Assembly (NCBI GenBank): GCA_009760855.2
Contig: WPIO01000023.1
Span: 5,260,501 to 5,324,500, forward strand
Source: Cristatella mucedo
Taxonomy: Eukaryota; Bryozoa; Phylactolaemata; Cristatellidae
Reading direction: 5' to 3'
Length of the DNA: 64,000 nucleotides
A program made the position numbers and the translations under genes. The first letter of the stretch is position 1, and every line of letters starts with the position of its first letter. The notes under the pieces were generated by a model. That model saw only the letters and a program-made list of their open reading frames with translations, was not told the origin of the DNA and did no database searches. Below are positions 12,323 through 24,166 of this stretch, in pieces.

Positions 12323-12819
12323 GTTTCACCTTGAGCTGTCTCCCATGAAATATCACTAGGTCGTATAAACAACTCCGTCAGGAAGTGTCCAAATTAAGGA
12401 ACTCTGAATGAGCTTTTTTGTCTGACCTTATTACATTTCATAATCCTCTTTCCAATTTATTATTTAGTCCATATATTGTAATCCAAGACTGAAGGAATGG
12501 TGAAGGTTTCTTGGTCTGCGTTCATAGGAAATGTAGTTTTGTTCCTACCAGAGGCAATATCTTTTATCACTTGGATCCGTGACCGATCATGGACAATAAT
12601 AGACATTTTCAACAGCAGACAGTTGCCGTCGATACGCGTTTCTCTTAAGCACAATCCCTGGTGCCTAAAAAATATTGGTGCACGATCGAGGGACGAAGCC
12701 AAGGAGAACTAGCTCAAAGTTCTCTAATCTCATTTTGATTTTGCAAGCAAGAAATCAATTTTTCCTCATTACGGCTGAATTTAAAACTCATTTGACAACT
12801 TAACTACTGCCCAACGTCC

Positions 12820-15372
12820 CGAATTTTGTGCACTGACTACCATTTTTCTCTCATGGCTCATATGCATGACCCTACTTACAACAAGGGGGTTCACACACTC
12901 GATCAAACATGCTCCCATAACTGCAAGCTATCATCCCTTCATATTTCCAAATTATGCTCATCTAACTACATGCTGATCTCGTTCAGTCTACAGTGTCTGC
13001 CCTCTTCCGAATCCAATGCCATCTGTGAATCGTGGAAACTCAAGAAACTTGACATCGATGCTGTCAGGGTGAAAATATCTTCTTCGCCCTTGCTGCTCAA
13101 ATCCCCATCCGACCTGCCATCATTGGTAGAATGATACAGCACTACACTTGCTGACGTGCCTAACGAGTTTGCACCACTGACTAAGGGCAATGTGTGCCCT
13201 TGCCCAGACGGCCTATGGTTTACCTCAGGTATTAAACTAGCTAAGTCTACTATGCAAAGGCATGAAAAAACGTATAACAGATCAGGTTTGATAGTCCATC
13301 GTCAGGCATACAAGAACTACAGTAGATCATACCAGTCGATCCTATTACAGACCAAGTCTAGCTTCTAACGAAAATATTGTTGAATCGAAGATGCACAATC
13401 CAAAAATGCTTATATCTACCCACAAGCATCTCCTTAAGCGCTCCCAGGTTAGCTCCTTACCTAGCGATCCTTGCAAGTGAACTAGCCAATCGCTTCTCTA
13501 ACTTCTTTGTCAGCAAGATAGACAGGATCAGAGAGTCCAACCCAAAGGTTGCAGCATCCCCTATGGACTCCTGTCCATCAATTACATCAACTCAGGACTC
13601 ATTTTCATCGATTTCATGCACCATTTCGATGTCTACATTCACATTCAAGGAAGCCACGAGTGACCTTATCCTGAAATTCATCTCCCAGTCAAAGAAAACT
13701 GCTAGTACTCTAAACCCTATTAACATTGTCCCACTTCTACGATGCATAGACCTGCTGCTGCCATGCACTACTAACATAATAAATATTTCTTTACCCTCAG
13801 ATCTTTCCCTGCACCTTTCAAAAAAGCTGTTGCTAGGTCACTAATTAAGAAAGCTACGGTAGACCAAGAGGATTTTAGCAGCATCCTCCAGTCTCCCTCA
13901 TACCGTTCCTGTCGGACATTCAAACGAGTTGTGGCAGACCAATTGAACTCTTCTATTGCGACCTCAAACCTAGCAAGTAAACCTAACCTAGCAAGTCAGG
14001 GTTTCGAGCTAAACACTCCATATAGTCAGCATTGCTTAGGGTGTATAACGACCTTCTCAGGAATGCAGACTTAGGTTAAGTCTCTCTGCTTGATCTTACG
14101 GCAGCTTTCGATACAATTGATCACAAAATCCTTCTTAAGCTTCTTGAATCTCGCCTGAGCATCACTGGCACTGCACTGCCATGGTTCAGGTCCTATCTCA
14201 TTGGGAGACTCCCGAGTATTTATGTGAACAGACAGATCATTAGAGGAACCACGATTAGAGGAACCGAGGAAGTGCGGGGTACCTCAGGGCTCTGTGCTCG
14301 GTCTGCTTCTTTTCAGTTCATTCTCTCCTTCTTGCCGATGTGATTGCCAAGCATGATCTAGGCTTTCACTTCTATGCAGATGACACTCAGTTATTCCTTT
14401 GTTTTGATCCCTCCCAGTCCTTGAGTACGTCGAATTCTCAACGCACCCTTGAAGCATGTAGCAATATCTGCACATTGATTGAAGCAAACTTACATAAATT
14501 GAATGACGACAAAACCAACCTACTAGTTAAGGGCACACCAAGTGTGATTCAGAAATTGGAAAACCTGTCTCTAAATCGACTCTGCCAGCATAACTCCTGT
14601 TGAGTCTACACGTAATTTAGGTGCCCTGTCCCAAAGTCACCTTTCATCGGACGATCATATCAGCTCCACAGTCAAGTCAGCCTACTTTCAGCTACACAGC
14701 ATTGCTAAAATTCGGGCTTGGTTTGACAGGGATACTATATCGAAACTGGTCCATGCATTTGACATCGTCTCGACTACTGTAGCTCACTGCCTGCTGATCT
14801 ACTGGCGGGTGCAAGCAGGCACTTACAGTTGGTGCAAAAATCTGCAGCTAGGTTCGGCTGTCTGAGCGTTACAGTTGCCACAGCACGCCACTTCTTGCCA
14901 ACCTGCACTGGCTCCCAATCAAGCAGCGTATCGACCTCAAGGTTCTGTCACTTACTTGTCACTTCCCCTTCATTCTCTATCTCTAGCCTACCTATCAGAA
15001 CTAATCCCCCAACAAGAAAAGAATCGTACAACCTGTACGGACTGTTCTGACTCGAGTCATTTAGCTATACCTCGTGCGAGCCTGACAACTGTTGGAGACC
15101 ACACCTTTAGATCGTATGCTTCCCAACCTGGAACTCATTGCGGATGCACAGTCACAACGTCCCATGACATGACATTTAAGAAGAAGCTTAAAATGCACAT
15201 TTTTACAATATTTGGGGGTCTTTGTGATTCGTCTTTCGTGTGCACGTACCTGCTTAGACTACGCCTACTGCTTGCACATGTTCCCACCAATCATTTGGGA
15301 ATGCTTCTTACGTAACATCTGTAAAGTGCCTATAAAGAGATTCAGTTCTCTGAGGGCACTATACAAATGTAT
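12820..15372 (+). mobile_element. LINE family A-like, longest copy (endonuclease end to tail), broken
   Basis: This is the most 5'-extended LINE here. Around 12850-12990 it reads PTYNKGVHTLDQ, SSLHISKLCSSN and ISFSLQC, which is the end of an APE-type endonuclease (the H-T-L-D and S-D-H-type region). A linker follows (NRSGLIVHRQAYKNY, LANRFSNFFVSKIDRIRES). The RT has AAFDTIDHK at about 14104, [11 protein letters not shown], a broken PQGS box near 14285 and [15 protein letters not shown] at about 14360. It then continues to a tail at 15318-15372 (gtaaagtgcctataaagaga). Multiple frameshifts and stops show it is dead and old. Confidence 0.8.
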
Positions 15373-15548
15373 TGCCGAGCTGGTTTGGTCCAGCGGTTAA
15401 GGTGTTGCCCCGATCAAGGTGTGGCTGAGGTCGTGGGCTCGAGCCCCGAGGCATATGTGAAGCGCCTGAATAGAGATTAAGTTCTCTTGGGGTGCTATAC
15501 AAATGAACTAAATTTATTTTATTTATTATATTATTATTGTTATTATTA
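15373..15548 (+). repeat. tRNA-derived SINE, best-preserved copy
   Basis: The head gccgagctggtttggtccag continues into cggttaaggtg, giving an A box TGGTCCAGCGG. The B-box region is cgtgggctcgagccccgagg. It is followed by gtgaagcgcctgaatagaga, ttaagttctcttggggtgct, atacaaatgaa and a long T/A-rich ATT tail. It sits directly after the tail of the preceding LINE and before the next LINE copy. Pol III internal promoter elements plus a LINE-like 3' end define a SINE mobilised by the LINE machinery. Confidence 0.75.
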
Positions 15549-15551
15549 CAT

Positions 15552-17120
15552 TAGGCCACGAGTGACCTCATTCTGAAATTCATCTTATCACAAACGACTA
15601 CAAGTCATCTGGACCCTATGCCCACGGTCCTATTTCAACGATCTATAGATCTGCTGCTGCCATACGTAACTAGCATAATAAATACAACCTTTGCCTCATG
15701 GTGTGCCCCTTCACCTTTCAAAAAGGCTGTTATTAGGCTGCTAATCATGAAAGCAACATTAGACCAAGAGAACTTCAGCAGCTTTCGCCCACTCACCTTT
15801 CTACCATTCACACCTAAGCTACTGCAACGAGTTGTGGTAGACCAGCTGATTTTCTATACTGTAACTTCGGACCTAGTAAGTTCCAGTCTGGTTTTAGAGC
15901 TAATCACTTCACAGTCAGCATTGTTTTGGGTGTATAACGATCTCTTCAAGAGTGCTGACTTCGGTAAAGTCTCGGTGCTTGTTTTGCTTGGTCTTTCAGA
16001 AGCGATTGATACTAATGATGGCACCTTTTCGAGCACCTTTCATCCCGCATTGGCACCACCACCACAGCACTACAGTGGTTTAGGTGCTATCTCAGTTGGA
16101 AACTCCAGAGTATTGACGTATACAGACAAAAATCAGGAGCTACTCAACTAAACTGTCAAGTATGGTGAAACTCTGATATCTGTAATTGATCCCTTTCTTT
16201 TCAGTCTATACTGTCCCTCTTGCCGATGTGATCGCCATGCACAATCTAGGCTTTCAGTTATATGTAGATGACACCCAGTTGCACTTCTGCTTTGATCTCT
16301 CCCAGCCTTCGAGCACCTCAAATTCTCTCAACTCACTCGCTGCATGTATTGATGACATCCACACATGGATGGCAGCAAACTTTCTCCAACTGGATGACGA
16401 TAAATCCAACTTACTAGTTGTAGGCAGATCAATACTGATTCAGAAATTGGAAAACTTAACGATCAAAATCGGTTCTGCCAGTATATCTCCTATTGAATCT
16501 GCACGAAATCCAGGTGTCCAGTTCCACAGAGACTTTTCACTAGTCGACCACATCTGCTCATCACGTCTGCTCTGCCTACTTTCAACTACATTACATTGGT
16601 AACATCCGGGCTTACTTAGACACTGATAGTGCACACAAATCGGTCCACGAATTCGTGACATCGTCTCGACTGTAACTTCTGTAACTCACTGCTTGCTGGT
16701 CTACCGGCCTGTGGAATCATATTATAATTCAGATTATAGGTGGTGCAAAGCTCGGCAGCTAGGCTCGTCTGTCGTTGAGTGTCACAGTTGCCAAACCACA
16801 ACACTTCTGGCCGACCTGCACAGGCTCCTTGTCAAGGATCGACTTCAAGGTTCTGTCACTCTCTTTTAGGTCCCTTCATTATCTGGCTCCAGCCTACCTA
16901 TCAGATCTGCTCCCCCACCTGGCTAATTGTACCGTCTGCTTTTCTGAACTCAATCTTTTGGAGACCGTGCCCTTATTCGTATGCTAGTACAACCTGGAAT
17001 TCACTCCAAACTGACGTCACGACATCCCCTAACAAGACATTTAAAAACAAGCTAAAGGCACACCTGATTATTACAGCATTTAGTAGATCTTTGAATTATA
17101 ACCATGTGACAGCGACTTAT
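15552..17120 (+). mobile_element. LINE family A-like, second long decayed copy
   Basis: Parallels the copy at 12820-15372 from the EN-RT linker onward: ATSDLILKF-like at 15557, RSIDLLLPYVTSIINTTFA, SFRPLTFLPF, then LGFQLYVDDTQLHFCF at about 16247 (YADD changed to YVDD). It continues through QNSAARLV-like and HWLPVK-like segments to a C-terminal SRSLNYNHV region. Many frame breaks and no clean tail. Confidence 0.75.
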
Positions 17121-17194
17121 AGCAACTATAAATATCCAGACGTGGCTTCGTAGGCTATCAAGTGTTTTCGTGTGTTGGCCCATTGCCGGCAAGC

Positions 17195-17335
17195 CTAAAT
17201 GTTGACATATATCACATCGTAAAAAATTACTTTGACATATGAATACTATCTAGTGTAAATGATGACATATATCACCTCTCCCTAAAATTACTTTGCCATA
17301 CGAATACTATCTTGTGACATAATTATGGTAGCCGA
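17195..17335 (+). repeat. Two-copy tandem duplication, unit about 63-65 bp
   Basis: The block tgacatatatcac...ttactttg-acata-gaatactatct is present twice in direct order, from about 17203 and about 17266, with a few differences. Confidence 0.7.
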
Positions 17336-18209
17336 TAGTTAGCTAAACACTAACATTTCAATGGTTTTACAAGTCGAAGAGTGGATGAACTTTTCTTACT
17401 ACTGAGTGTATTTACTGCTCGATGCTTCGGTTTTGTACAAAGGAGGTGAGATCACACAGCAGTTCCGACTGTGTGAAATCTACATATATGCAGATATAAT
17501 CTTAATACATTTGAAGTATACAGCGATTCCCAGGATGAAAGAAAGAAAAATGCAAGTGTTGGATGCACACGTCTTTTATATCGACTACATTCGATCGTAT
17601 GGAAGGACCGAGTCAGGCTCTTTTTATAGACAGAGCATCATCGTCATATAACTCAATTGAATTTTGGTTTTGCAATATCGCCAGACATCAGGCGCGATAA
17701 GAACGTTTTCCTGAGCGCCCCAGTGAACGTGTGCATCTTCGTGAATGCTTGTGCATGCTTGTCTAAGATTGATACTTTGCTGGCATTATTTATTGGTCAC
17801 TGCTTGCTTCCCTTTCAGGAGTTCTTAAGCACCTGGATAGACATTTAGTTATGCTTAGGTGCTATATACAACGGCCCAAAGTGCCGATTATCCAGCTGGT
17901 GCCAAGATGCCCCCAAACAGGCACCATTATCAACCCAGTTCAGTATTATCTAAATATTAGCACACATCAGCAACGGTAAGCTCAACATTAGTGCACCTCT
18001 ATTGACTCCTGAATGTGACCTCTAAGAAGGCTAACTTGTCAAATCGTTGGTGCAAGTACAAGTGCCACTTCAGCTAAGCACCTAGGCTGTTAGCTCATCT
18101 ATCGGCAGGCTAGCACAAAAGCTATTAAAGAGCCAACTCATTGGCAAAAAGCATTAACTGTACGGTAACATACCAATACAAAGTAATAAGGCTATAGCAA
18201 TACCACTGA
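17336..18209. other. Intergenic, 3' side of UQCC6, nothing recognised
   Basis: No known repeat or gene. Two short plus-strand open frames (17406-17651, 17657-17848) have no family resemblance. Confidence 0.35.
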
Positions 18210-18215
18210 TTTATT
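18210..18215 (-). terminator. Possible UQCC6 poly(A) signal
   Basis: TTTATT on the plus strand is AATAAA on the minus strand. It lies about 260 bp beyond the UQCC6 stop codon. Confidence 0.45.
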
Positions 18216-18473
18216 TACTGAATCATACCACCGATCATTAGGGCCTGACATTTACATTCTGGCAAAGCATTGTCAAAAATATGACGTGCTTCACTCACTG
18301 CAATGTCAGGTGAGCCCTGCATTCAGAAAATACATGGCAATACAGTAGGATTGTGTGAAGCACGCACGGGACTGAAAGTTAACAGATAAGTTTTCGACCC
18401 TGGCAAAGGACTGGACTTGGTAAAGGAGCTCCTGTAAAAACCTAGTCAGCAGCCGAACAGCTACTAACAGCAG

Positions 18474-18683
18474 TTAAGAAACGTCATTTGCGCCAGCGGC
18501 CTTCGAAACATCGCCTGTTGTCTTCTTTTTCTCCCTAATGATGGCTACTTCCTTTAAAACCAAGTCATCCAGGTCCGCCAGCGGCTTGTAGATCTGATGA
18601 ACAGTTTGTGCTCCAGCAAACATGGACAGCAGCGCCGCCGCTGAGAACTTCAGATAAGCAGACCACGAAACGCCTGCAGGCAT
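18474..18683 (-). CDS. UQCC6: UQCC6 / BRAWNIN, mitochondrial complex III assembly microprotein
   Basis: A single exon encodes 69 residues beginning MPAGVSWSAYLKFSAAAL and continuing with a small-residue, hydrophobic membrane segment (ALLSMFAGAQTVHQIY). A charged tail rich in Lys follows. The MPAG start, a Tyr-Leu-Lys pair, an Ala/Met-rich single helix ending in Ala-Gly-x-x-x-Val-His and an Arg/Lys-Pro-Leu after it are the hallmarks of UQCC6 (human C12orf73, about 71 residues). That protein is an inner-membrane factor needed to build respiratory complex III. I start at the internal ATG (18681-18683) because the family begins at MPAG; the frame stays open 12 codons upstream to another ATG. The gene diverges from the exon at 19168, so the two probably share a promoter. 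Confidence 0.85.
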   Translation of the reverse strand: MPAGVSWSAYLKFSAAALLSMFAGAQTVHQIYKPLADLDDLVLKEVAIIREKKKTTGDVSKAAGANDVS

Positions 18684-19167
18684 GTTATGTGAAGTAGCGG
18701 CGAGCCAGCGGAGCGTCACTTTTCGCTTGAATATTACCGCTCTTGTTTCCGCCTAGGGAACTCGCACGCTTGCAGCGACTCTTGCAACTAGAGGGAATCG
18801 ACCATTTGTTCGGCAATCCGTTTGGCTTCTTTGCGCTTGTACACCTTGTCTAAAAACAGCACGAACATAAAAATACGTCTTGCGTCTTCCAAGTATACGA
18901 AAAGGGCGCACGCGGGGGGGGGGTCCAAATCACGCTTCCGTCATTGGTTTCGCCTCTCGACCAACGTGCTAGACGGCACGACAAACGTATTGGGCGTCAC
19001 TGGTGATTGTTCATGCAAAAGATTGCTGGCTGCACACGGTGGCAGGAACGTCTTAGAATACAGACGAGACAGCAACACTGAGGCATAGTCAACTCGTGCA
19101 GCGGCGCCAGCTCGCTCCCCCCCCCCGATCCTTACAGAAATTAACTTCGCCAACGTGCCATTTTATC
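18684..19167. promoter_or_regulatory. Putative bidirectional promoter, UQCC6 (-) / TDG (+)
   Basis: This 484-bp interval separates two divergent ATGs. It is richer in G+C and CpG than the flanks, has a G run at about 18914-18922 and a C run at about 19119-19126, and has no obvious TATA box. This fits a housekeeping bidirectional promoter. In human, UQCC6 (C12orf73) and TDG are, to my knowledge, adjacent and divergent on 12q23. The transcription starts cannot be placed from sequence. Confidence 0.45.
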
Positions 19168-19207
19168 ATGGAGAACTCCAGCGCAGCTCCAAGTACAAAG
19201 AAGACTG
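19168..19207 (+). CDS. TDG: Probable first coding exon of TDG
   Basis: ATG opens a short frame, MENSSAAPSTKKT plus one base, up to a good donor (aagactg/gtaagaac). Length and position suit TDG, whose first coding exon is also very short in vertebrates, and the head-to-head partner is UQCC6. The one-base overhang does not fit the acceptor at 26572, which needs two bases. Either a small exon between 19208 and 26571 is missing from my model or this exon belongs to another transcript. I could not find the linking exon. Confidence 0.4.
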
Positions 19208-21175
19208 GTAAGAACCTGTACACACCGAGAGCTCTCTCGCCCGGTACTAGCTGGAGCGCCGCAGCCAAACCTCTGCTATAAAACGGCATACAGTCGCCAA
19301 GAGCCGAATCAAGCGAACGCAGCCTCACAAGGCCGCCATTGAACCTCGATACCGACAGCTCAGGCCGGGTCTTACGCGAGTGCCTATTGGGCGTATTTTA
19401 AACGACGGGGTAAGCTCAGCCAATAAAAAGCGTATGCTCATTCGGAAGCCGCTGCGGATGTGTCTGGCCTACAAGTAAGGTGCCCGTGACGGCTCTCTGT
19501 AAGTAAAGTACTAGTAGCTGGCTGGTCTTACCCTTCAGTAAACCTCTTCGTGTAAGTCTTCCCGAAAGACGTGGCAGATTCAAGCCACCGCGCGGCCAGC
19601 CGCGAGCTTCCCATATGCAGACGGCGCTGCTCGCCGGAAGCTCTCCTCATCAATTAGACGCAAACGGCTTTATCTGTGTCTCTCCTCGTCGGCTCCACTA
19701 AAGCTGTGTACCCTTTGCCGAAAGCGCCCTATGGAATCATTTCGCTGCTTGTCTAATGTGAGTGGCTGCCTGCTCTCGCGTTGCCAACGTTCAGTGCAAC
19801 GCTTTCCTGAAACCGCACACCCTCCGCGAACAAAGGCACCTGGCTTTCGTTCAGCTCAACAGCCATAGCTTGCGTCGGTTACCCTGGTGTCTAGCTGGAA
19901 CTGGCCATTTTAGCTAGCGCCTGCATACGGCGTCTCTTCCCGACCGTGACCGTGCGGTTACGGTCATTCGTAGTAGCCCGGAATTCGATTGCCGCGCTAG
20001 TCCGACTCGCGCCACCGAGGAGGCCATTGCTTACAGCTAAATCTGCCGCCTACGCTGCCCTGCCCCGTTGTCCAGCTTGCAGTAGTCGAGGAGTAAAGGT
20101 AGCCCTGGCCGTTATTTTAGCTAAGTGCTCATTCAGTCAGATTGGCGTTCAAGCAGGAGAATCTTATAAACGATGCTACGCAACCGTGCGAGTAGTAGAA
20201 GTGCCCAGTGGCTTCCGCGGTGCCTCTATCCGTTGCGTTTCGGCCTTTCGCTCCCCGATTTCGCGTTTCTGTCGCCACTTCTAGCACAGCCAATGGCGGC
20301 TTTGGTCGGTCTCAGGTGCAGAGGACGGGGCAGTTCATTGAGATTCAGCGCCAGCTCGTTGAGATGGAGCAGAGCTCCAGCTTGCAGCTACTGAAAAGCT
20401 GAAGCTTTCGGGTCAGCGAGCTCTTCTTCTTACTCTGCTCCATGTCAGCGTGACTGGGTGAAGTAGGAGCTGCGGCTTTGATGGGGGACAATTTTATTAA
20501 GAAAAAGGGAGAGTTTATCTAGTGCTTAACACGACAGCTGGAAGGTGCAAGCGAGACACAGCCTATGTCCATCTAGTTCGAGGGAGTGACAGGCAACGGT
20601 GCAAAGGGAGTAGATTACACAATGTGCTGTTGGAGGCGAATATCCTTCCTTCTGAGCTGAAATATCGACCGATTCACTTTGACAAGCCTTCTCTCAGAGG
20701 TGTGGCCTGCCAGCTTAGCTTGACATGTGATCCTGCTCTTTGAGACGACACGTGTTACACACCAGCTGTAGCTGCTGCACTGTGTGTCTTGGTGGCCAGA
20801 GAACCAGCCGAAGCTGGCCAACCCTATCCTTCTCTGGCTAAGATTAGCCTAATAGTTAATCAGGGAACTGCCAGTCGACCAGGCGAGCTGTGGTGAAGCA
20901 TCCAGTTTGTCAAGTTACATGTTGGGAAGCGGAAAAAAGGTAGGGCTGTGCACGTGTTTAAGTTAAGTCGATAAGACCGCTTGAAAATCATTTCTATAGC
21001 ACCCTAAGAGAACAATGGGGAATTTCAAGAAAATACATATACAAATTTTCATATGATCAAATATGCGTTTAAGGTACCTTTCGACAGAGAAATATGTTAA
21101 AACTGGGATCGGAAGTTCTGACTACTTACCAAAGGAAAAATGGTTATGCCAACCAATGTCTAACCGGATGTAAAC
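19208..21175. other. Probable TDG first intron, CpG-rich start, no exon resolved
   Basis: The first ~1.2 kb is relatively CpG-rich, as expected downstream of a promoter. A stretch near 20323-20401 reads TGQFIEIQRQLVEMEQSSS after a plausible acceptor (ctcaggtgcag). It is coiled-coil-like but phase 0 and not joinable to the 19207 donor, so it is only a candidate exon. Nothing else recognised. Confidence 0.3.
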
Positions 21176-21179
21176 CGGA

Positions 21180-21765
21180 AGCAAAAAATCTATAAATAAA
21201 AAATGTACCGATCTCTGCATCATATACGACTTGTATCCCAGCTTGTCGAACCTTGGTAGATCGAGATACAATCTTGAAGCTTGTTGAAGTGCATTCGTGT
21301 GACTTTTACAGCTTCATTTCCATGGTCTGTTGGTGCCTTGTAAATTCCATAACTCGGCTAATACTTCACGTATAGGAGTGAAATTTGACATGCAAATTCA
21401 GGTTGCTTGTTTCAAACTAGGCAAGAAAAATTTCTGATTTTGGCTGGATACATTTTGCATGTATATGTGTATATTTGCTGTCTATGTCCACGATTATGAA
21501 AAATAAAGCTCCGCGAGGTTGGATGACATATACAGCAAAATATGGCAAGCCGAAATCATAAAATTTTCTTGCCTAGTTTGAAACAAGCAGAGCTGAACGT
21601 GCATTTCAAATTTCACTCCTATACGTGAAGTATTAGCCGAGTTATGGAATTTACAAGGCACAAACCGACCCTGGAAATGAAACTGTATAACAATCACAAG
21701 AATGCACTTCAGCAAGCTTCAAGTATGTATCGCAATCTGCCAAAGTTTGACAAGTAGTATTTTCT
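21180..21765. repeat. Imperfect inverted repeat (two ~280 bp units head to head)
   Basis: The left arm, about 21205-21455, contains ccataactcggctaatactt, gtttcaaactaggcaagaaa and ggctggatacattttgc. The right arm, about 21530-21755, carries the reverse complements (tttcttgcctagtttgaaac, gtattagccgagttatgg). A spacer of roughly 75 bp separates them. A third unit is at 23870-24165. No protein is encoded. The layout fits a foldback-type or tandem-inverted non-autonomous element. Confidence 0.7.
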
Positions 21766-21769
21766 TGAC

Positions 21770-23864
21770 ATTCACCTTAATCTCTGTCCAGACGCTTCAC
21801 ATGTGCGTCAGGGCTGCAAGCCCATGACCTTGGCCATCAGATGCATTTACCTTGACTTCGGTCAATAAAGGCAAGCACCTTAAGTATTTTAGTATTTTTA
21901 AAAAGTATTCAAGTATTTTACAAAAGCCTTTGGGAAAGGAAGGATGCTAAGTAATGTTCCTCGTCACAGGTTTGGTGGTGGATTTGATAAAAAAGACACG
22001 GTGTGTGCTATGTAGAAAAGGCTGAAGCATTGGTTACAATTCGTAAGCATCCCATGTTCAAGGACTTGCTCTGAACGCCTCAATATAACTCGAACCTTAA
22101 TGTCAGCCATTTTTATTTTGGCCGTGTGATGTATGTGATGAGCCCCGGGGTTTTGATTTTTCGGCTGGACCCTAAAAGTTGAGACAGATTCTTTGGCTGA
22201 TGAGTCTGCAGACTTGGCTCCTCCCCCAAAATTCTGTGACGTATGATGACGTAGTAGCCCAAATCCGTGGGAAATCTGTCAAAAATCTACGGGAAGGTCT
22301 GTCGGGTAAACGCAGCTTTAAAAGCATCCTATGATGCCTCTACGATGTTGCTTGACGAAGTGAGGCCGTGGCTGCAAGAACAATTTGGAAGGGCCACGAC
22401 AAACATGAGTTAATCAAACAGCCTGCAGTGCAGCATGCATGCACCTTGATAGCGTTGAGCTGAGCCGTAGGCTTAGATCACTCGTAGGATGGTGCACTTT
22501 GATGTCGTGTGACTCCAGCATGTACCTATGCCGCATTCAGCCAATGAACAGGGAATGACGAGTGCAAGCAGCAGCATGCTGCTTAGGTCTGGCTGAGCTC
22601 TGTACGCTACTCTCCTCGCTGTGTGCTGGAAAGCATGCCCAGGCAGGCTCCTAGATCAGGCCTTGCTGAATTTAAATGTGATTGTGCCTGTGCACTCTGC
22701 CAGCTGCAGGGGGCCACTAGCCCACTTCCCTTTCCCTGCCGTCTGAACTGATTACTTGGCACTTGTGCTGCGAAAGTCTATCTTCCTCTTGACACTGTTA
22801 GCGCTTGCAGCTGTGCTGGCGATAGCTAAACACATACAGTGTTGTCTTACCTGTTTACTCAACCCGGCAGCAGCATGCTAACCAAGTTTTATTGATATTT
22901 TGATTTTGTGACTAAATATCTAGCTTTACAAGTACCTGTATGCTAAGCCATCCAACGAGCTACCGTCTATCTGCATGTGTACACTTTTCCGTGTGCAGTC
23001 GCCGTGAGGTGAGATAGCAGCTGGTTTGTTTGTAGAACAACTATCTGTCTGCAAGAAGGTACCTGCTGTAGCTCCATGATCAAAAACTGTTGCACTGACA
23101 ACATAGCTGCTCGACCAGATCGAGTTTACCGACATGGCTGCACTCCAGGCAGACGTATGCCCAATGCTGCAGTGAGTTGCCTTAGCTGCTGATTGCTGTG
23201 CACTTGCCAGTGCTACGGTCGAATGTGGTGGCCCTTTTTCTGTGTAGAGCTATGCTTTGTTCCCTGTCTTTGCCTACCTTTGTCAGTCTTCTCTCTGTTT
23301 CTAGCGATTGCAAATTCTATCAGCTCTTCTTTCAATATTTGTGGGTCATACTTCTGACTATGTTCACTGTTTAAGTGTCAGTGTGACTCATTGTGGCCAT
23401 AGGCCTACCCAGGATTAACTCCATGTTTGTCATACACTGTGGTTGAAAACTAATCTGTTTCTTTTTTTTACATCGTATTTTTACTATATGTAATTATGTA
23501 TTATTGTTGCTTTGATATAGCAGCACTATAGGTCGCCTGTGGTACTGTATTTGATGCTGTTATTATGGCTTTACTTAATGTCGCATCTGACAAATTCCCC
23601 CTTGTCATCTGAGCTCTACTCACTGCACTACCTTACTGCCGATTCCTGGTATCTTTGCCTTTCGAGGTACATCAATCGTCCGTTATGATCAAAACTAGCT
23701 TATGCCCATGAAAAATCATGGAAAATGTCAGTTGCGTTGCAATGCAGGCCTGAATGTCCGCTGACCTAGTTATAAGCCCAGCCTAGCTGGTGAATCTGGC
23801 CTGCTGTCAGGAAAGGACTCCATACCATATATGAATATATATATATAATTCGTTTATTTAAAAA
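21770..23864. other. Non-coding (probable TDG intron), nothing recognised
   Basis: Unique-looking sequence with no long open frame on either strand and no recognised repeat. A (TA)n run of about 20 bp lies at 23829-23848. Confidence 0.4.
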
Positions 23865-23865
23865 A

Positions 23866-24166
23866 AAAACAGTTCTAAACCGAAAGCAACAAATCCACCA
23901 ATAAAGACTTTACCGATCTCTGCATCATATGCAACTTGTATTCCAACTTGTCAAACTTTGGTAGATCAAGATACATGCTTGAAGTTTGAGGTGCATTTGT
24001 GTGGCTTTTATACAGCTTCGTTTCTAGGGTAGCTTGGTGCCTTGTAAATTTCATAACTCGGCTAATACTTGACATATCGAAGTGAAATTTGACGTGCAAA
24101 TTTGGGTTGCTTGTTTCAAACTAGGCAAGAAAAATTTCTGATTTCGGCTGGATACATTTTGCTCTG
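23866..24166 (+). repeat. Single unit of the ~280 bp repeat seen at 21180
   Basis: Parallels the left arm at 21205-21455 almost base for base over long blocks: accgatctctgcatcatatg, ataactcggctaatacttga, gtttcaaactaggcaagaaa, ggctggatacattttgc. This confirms a dispersed repeat family. Confidence 0.7.
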
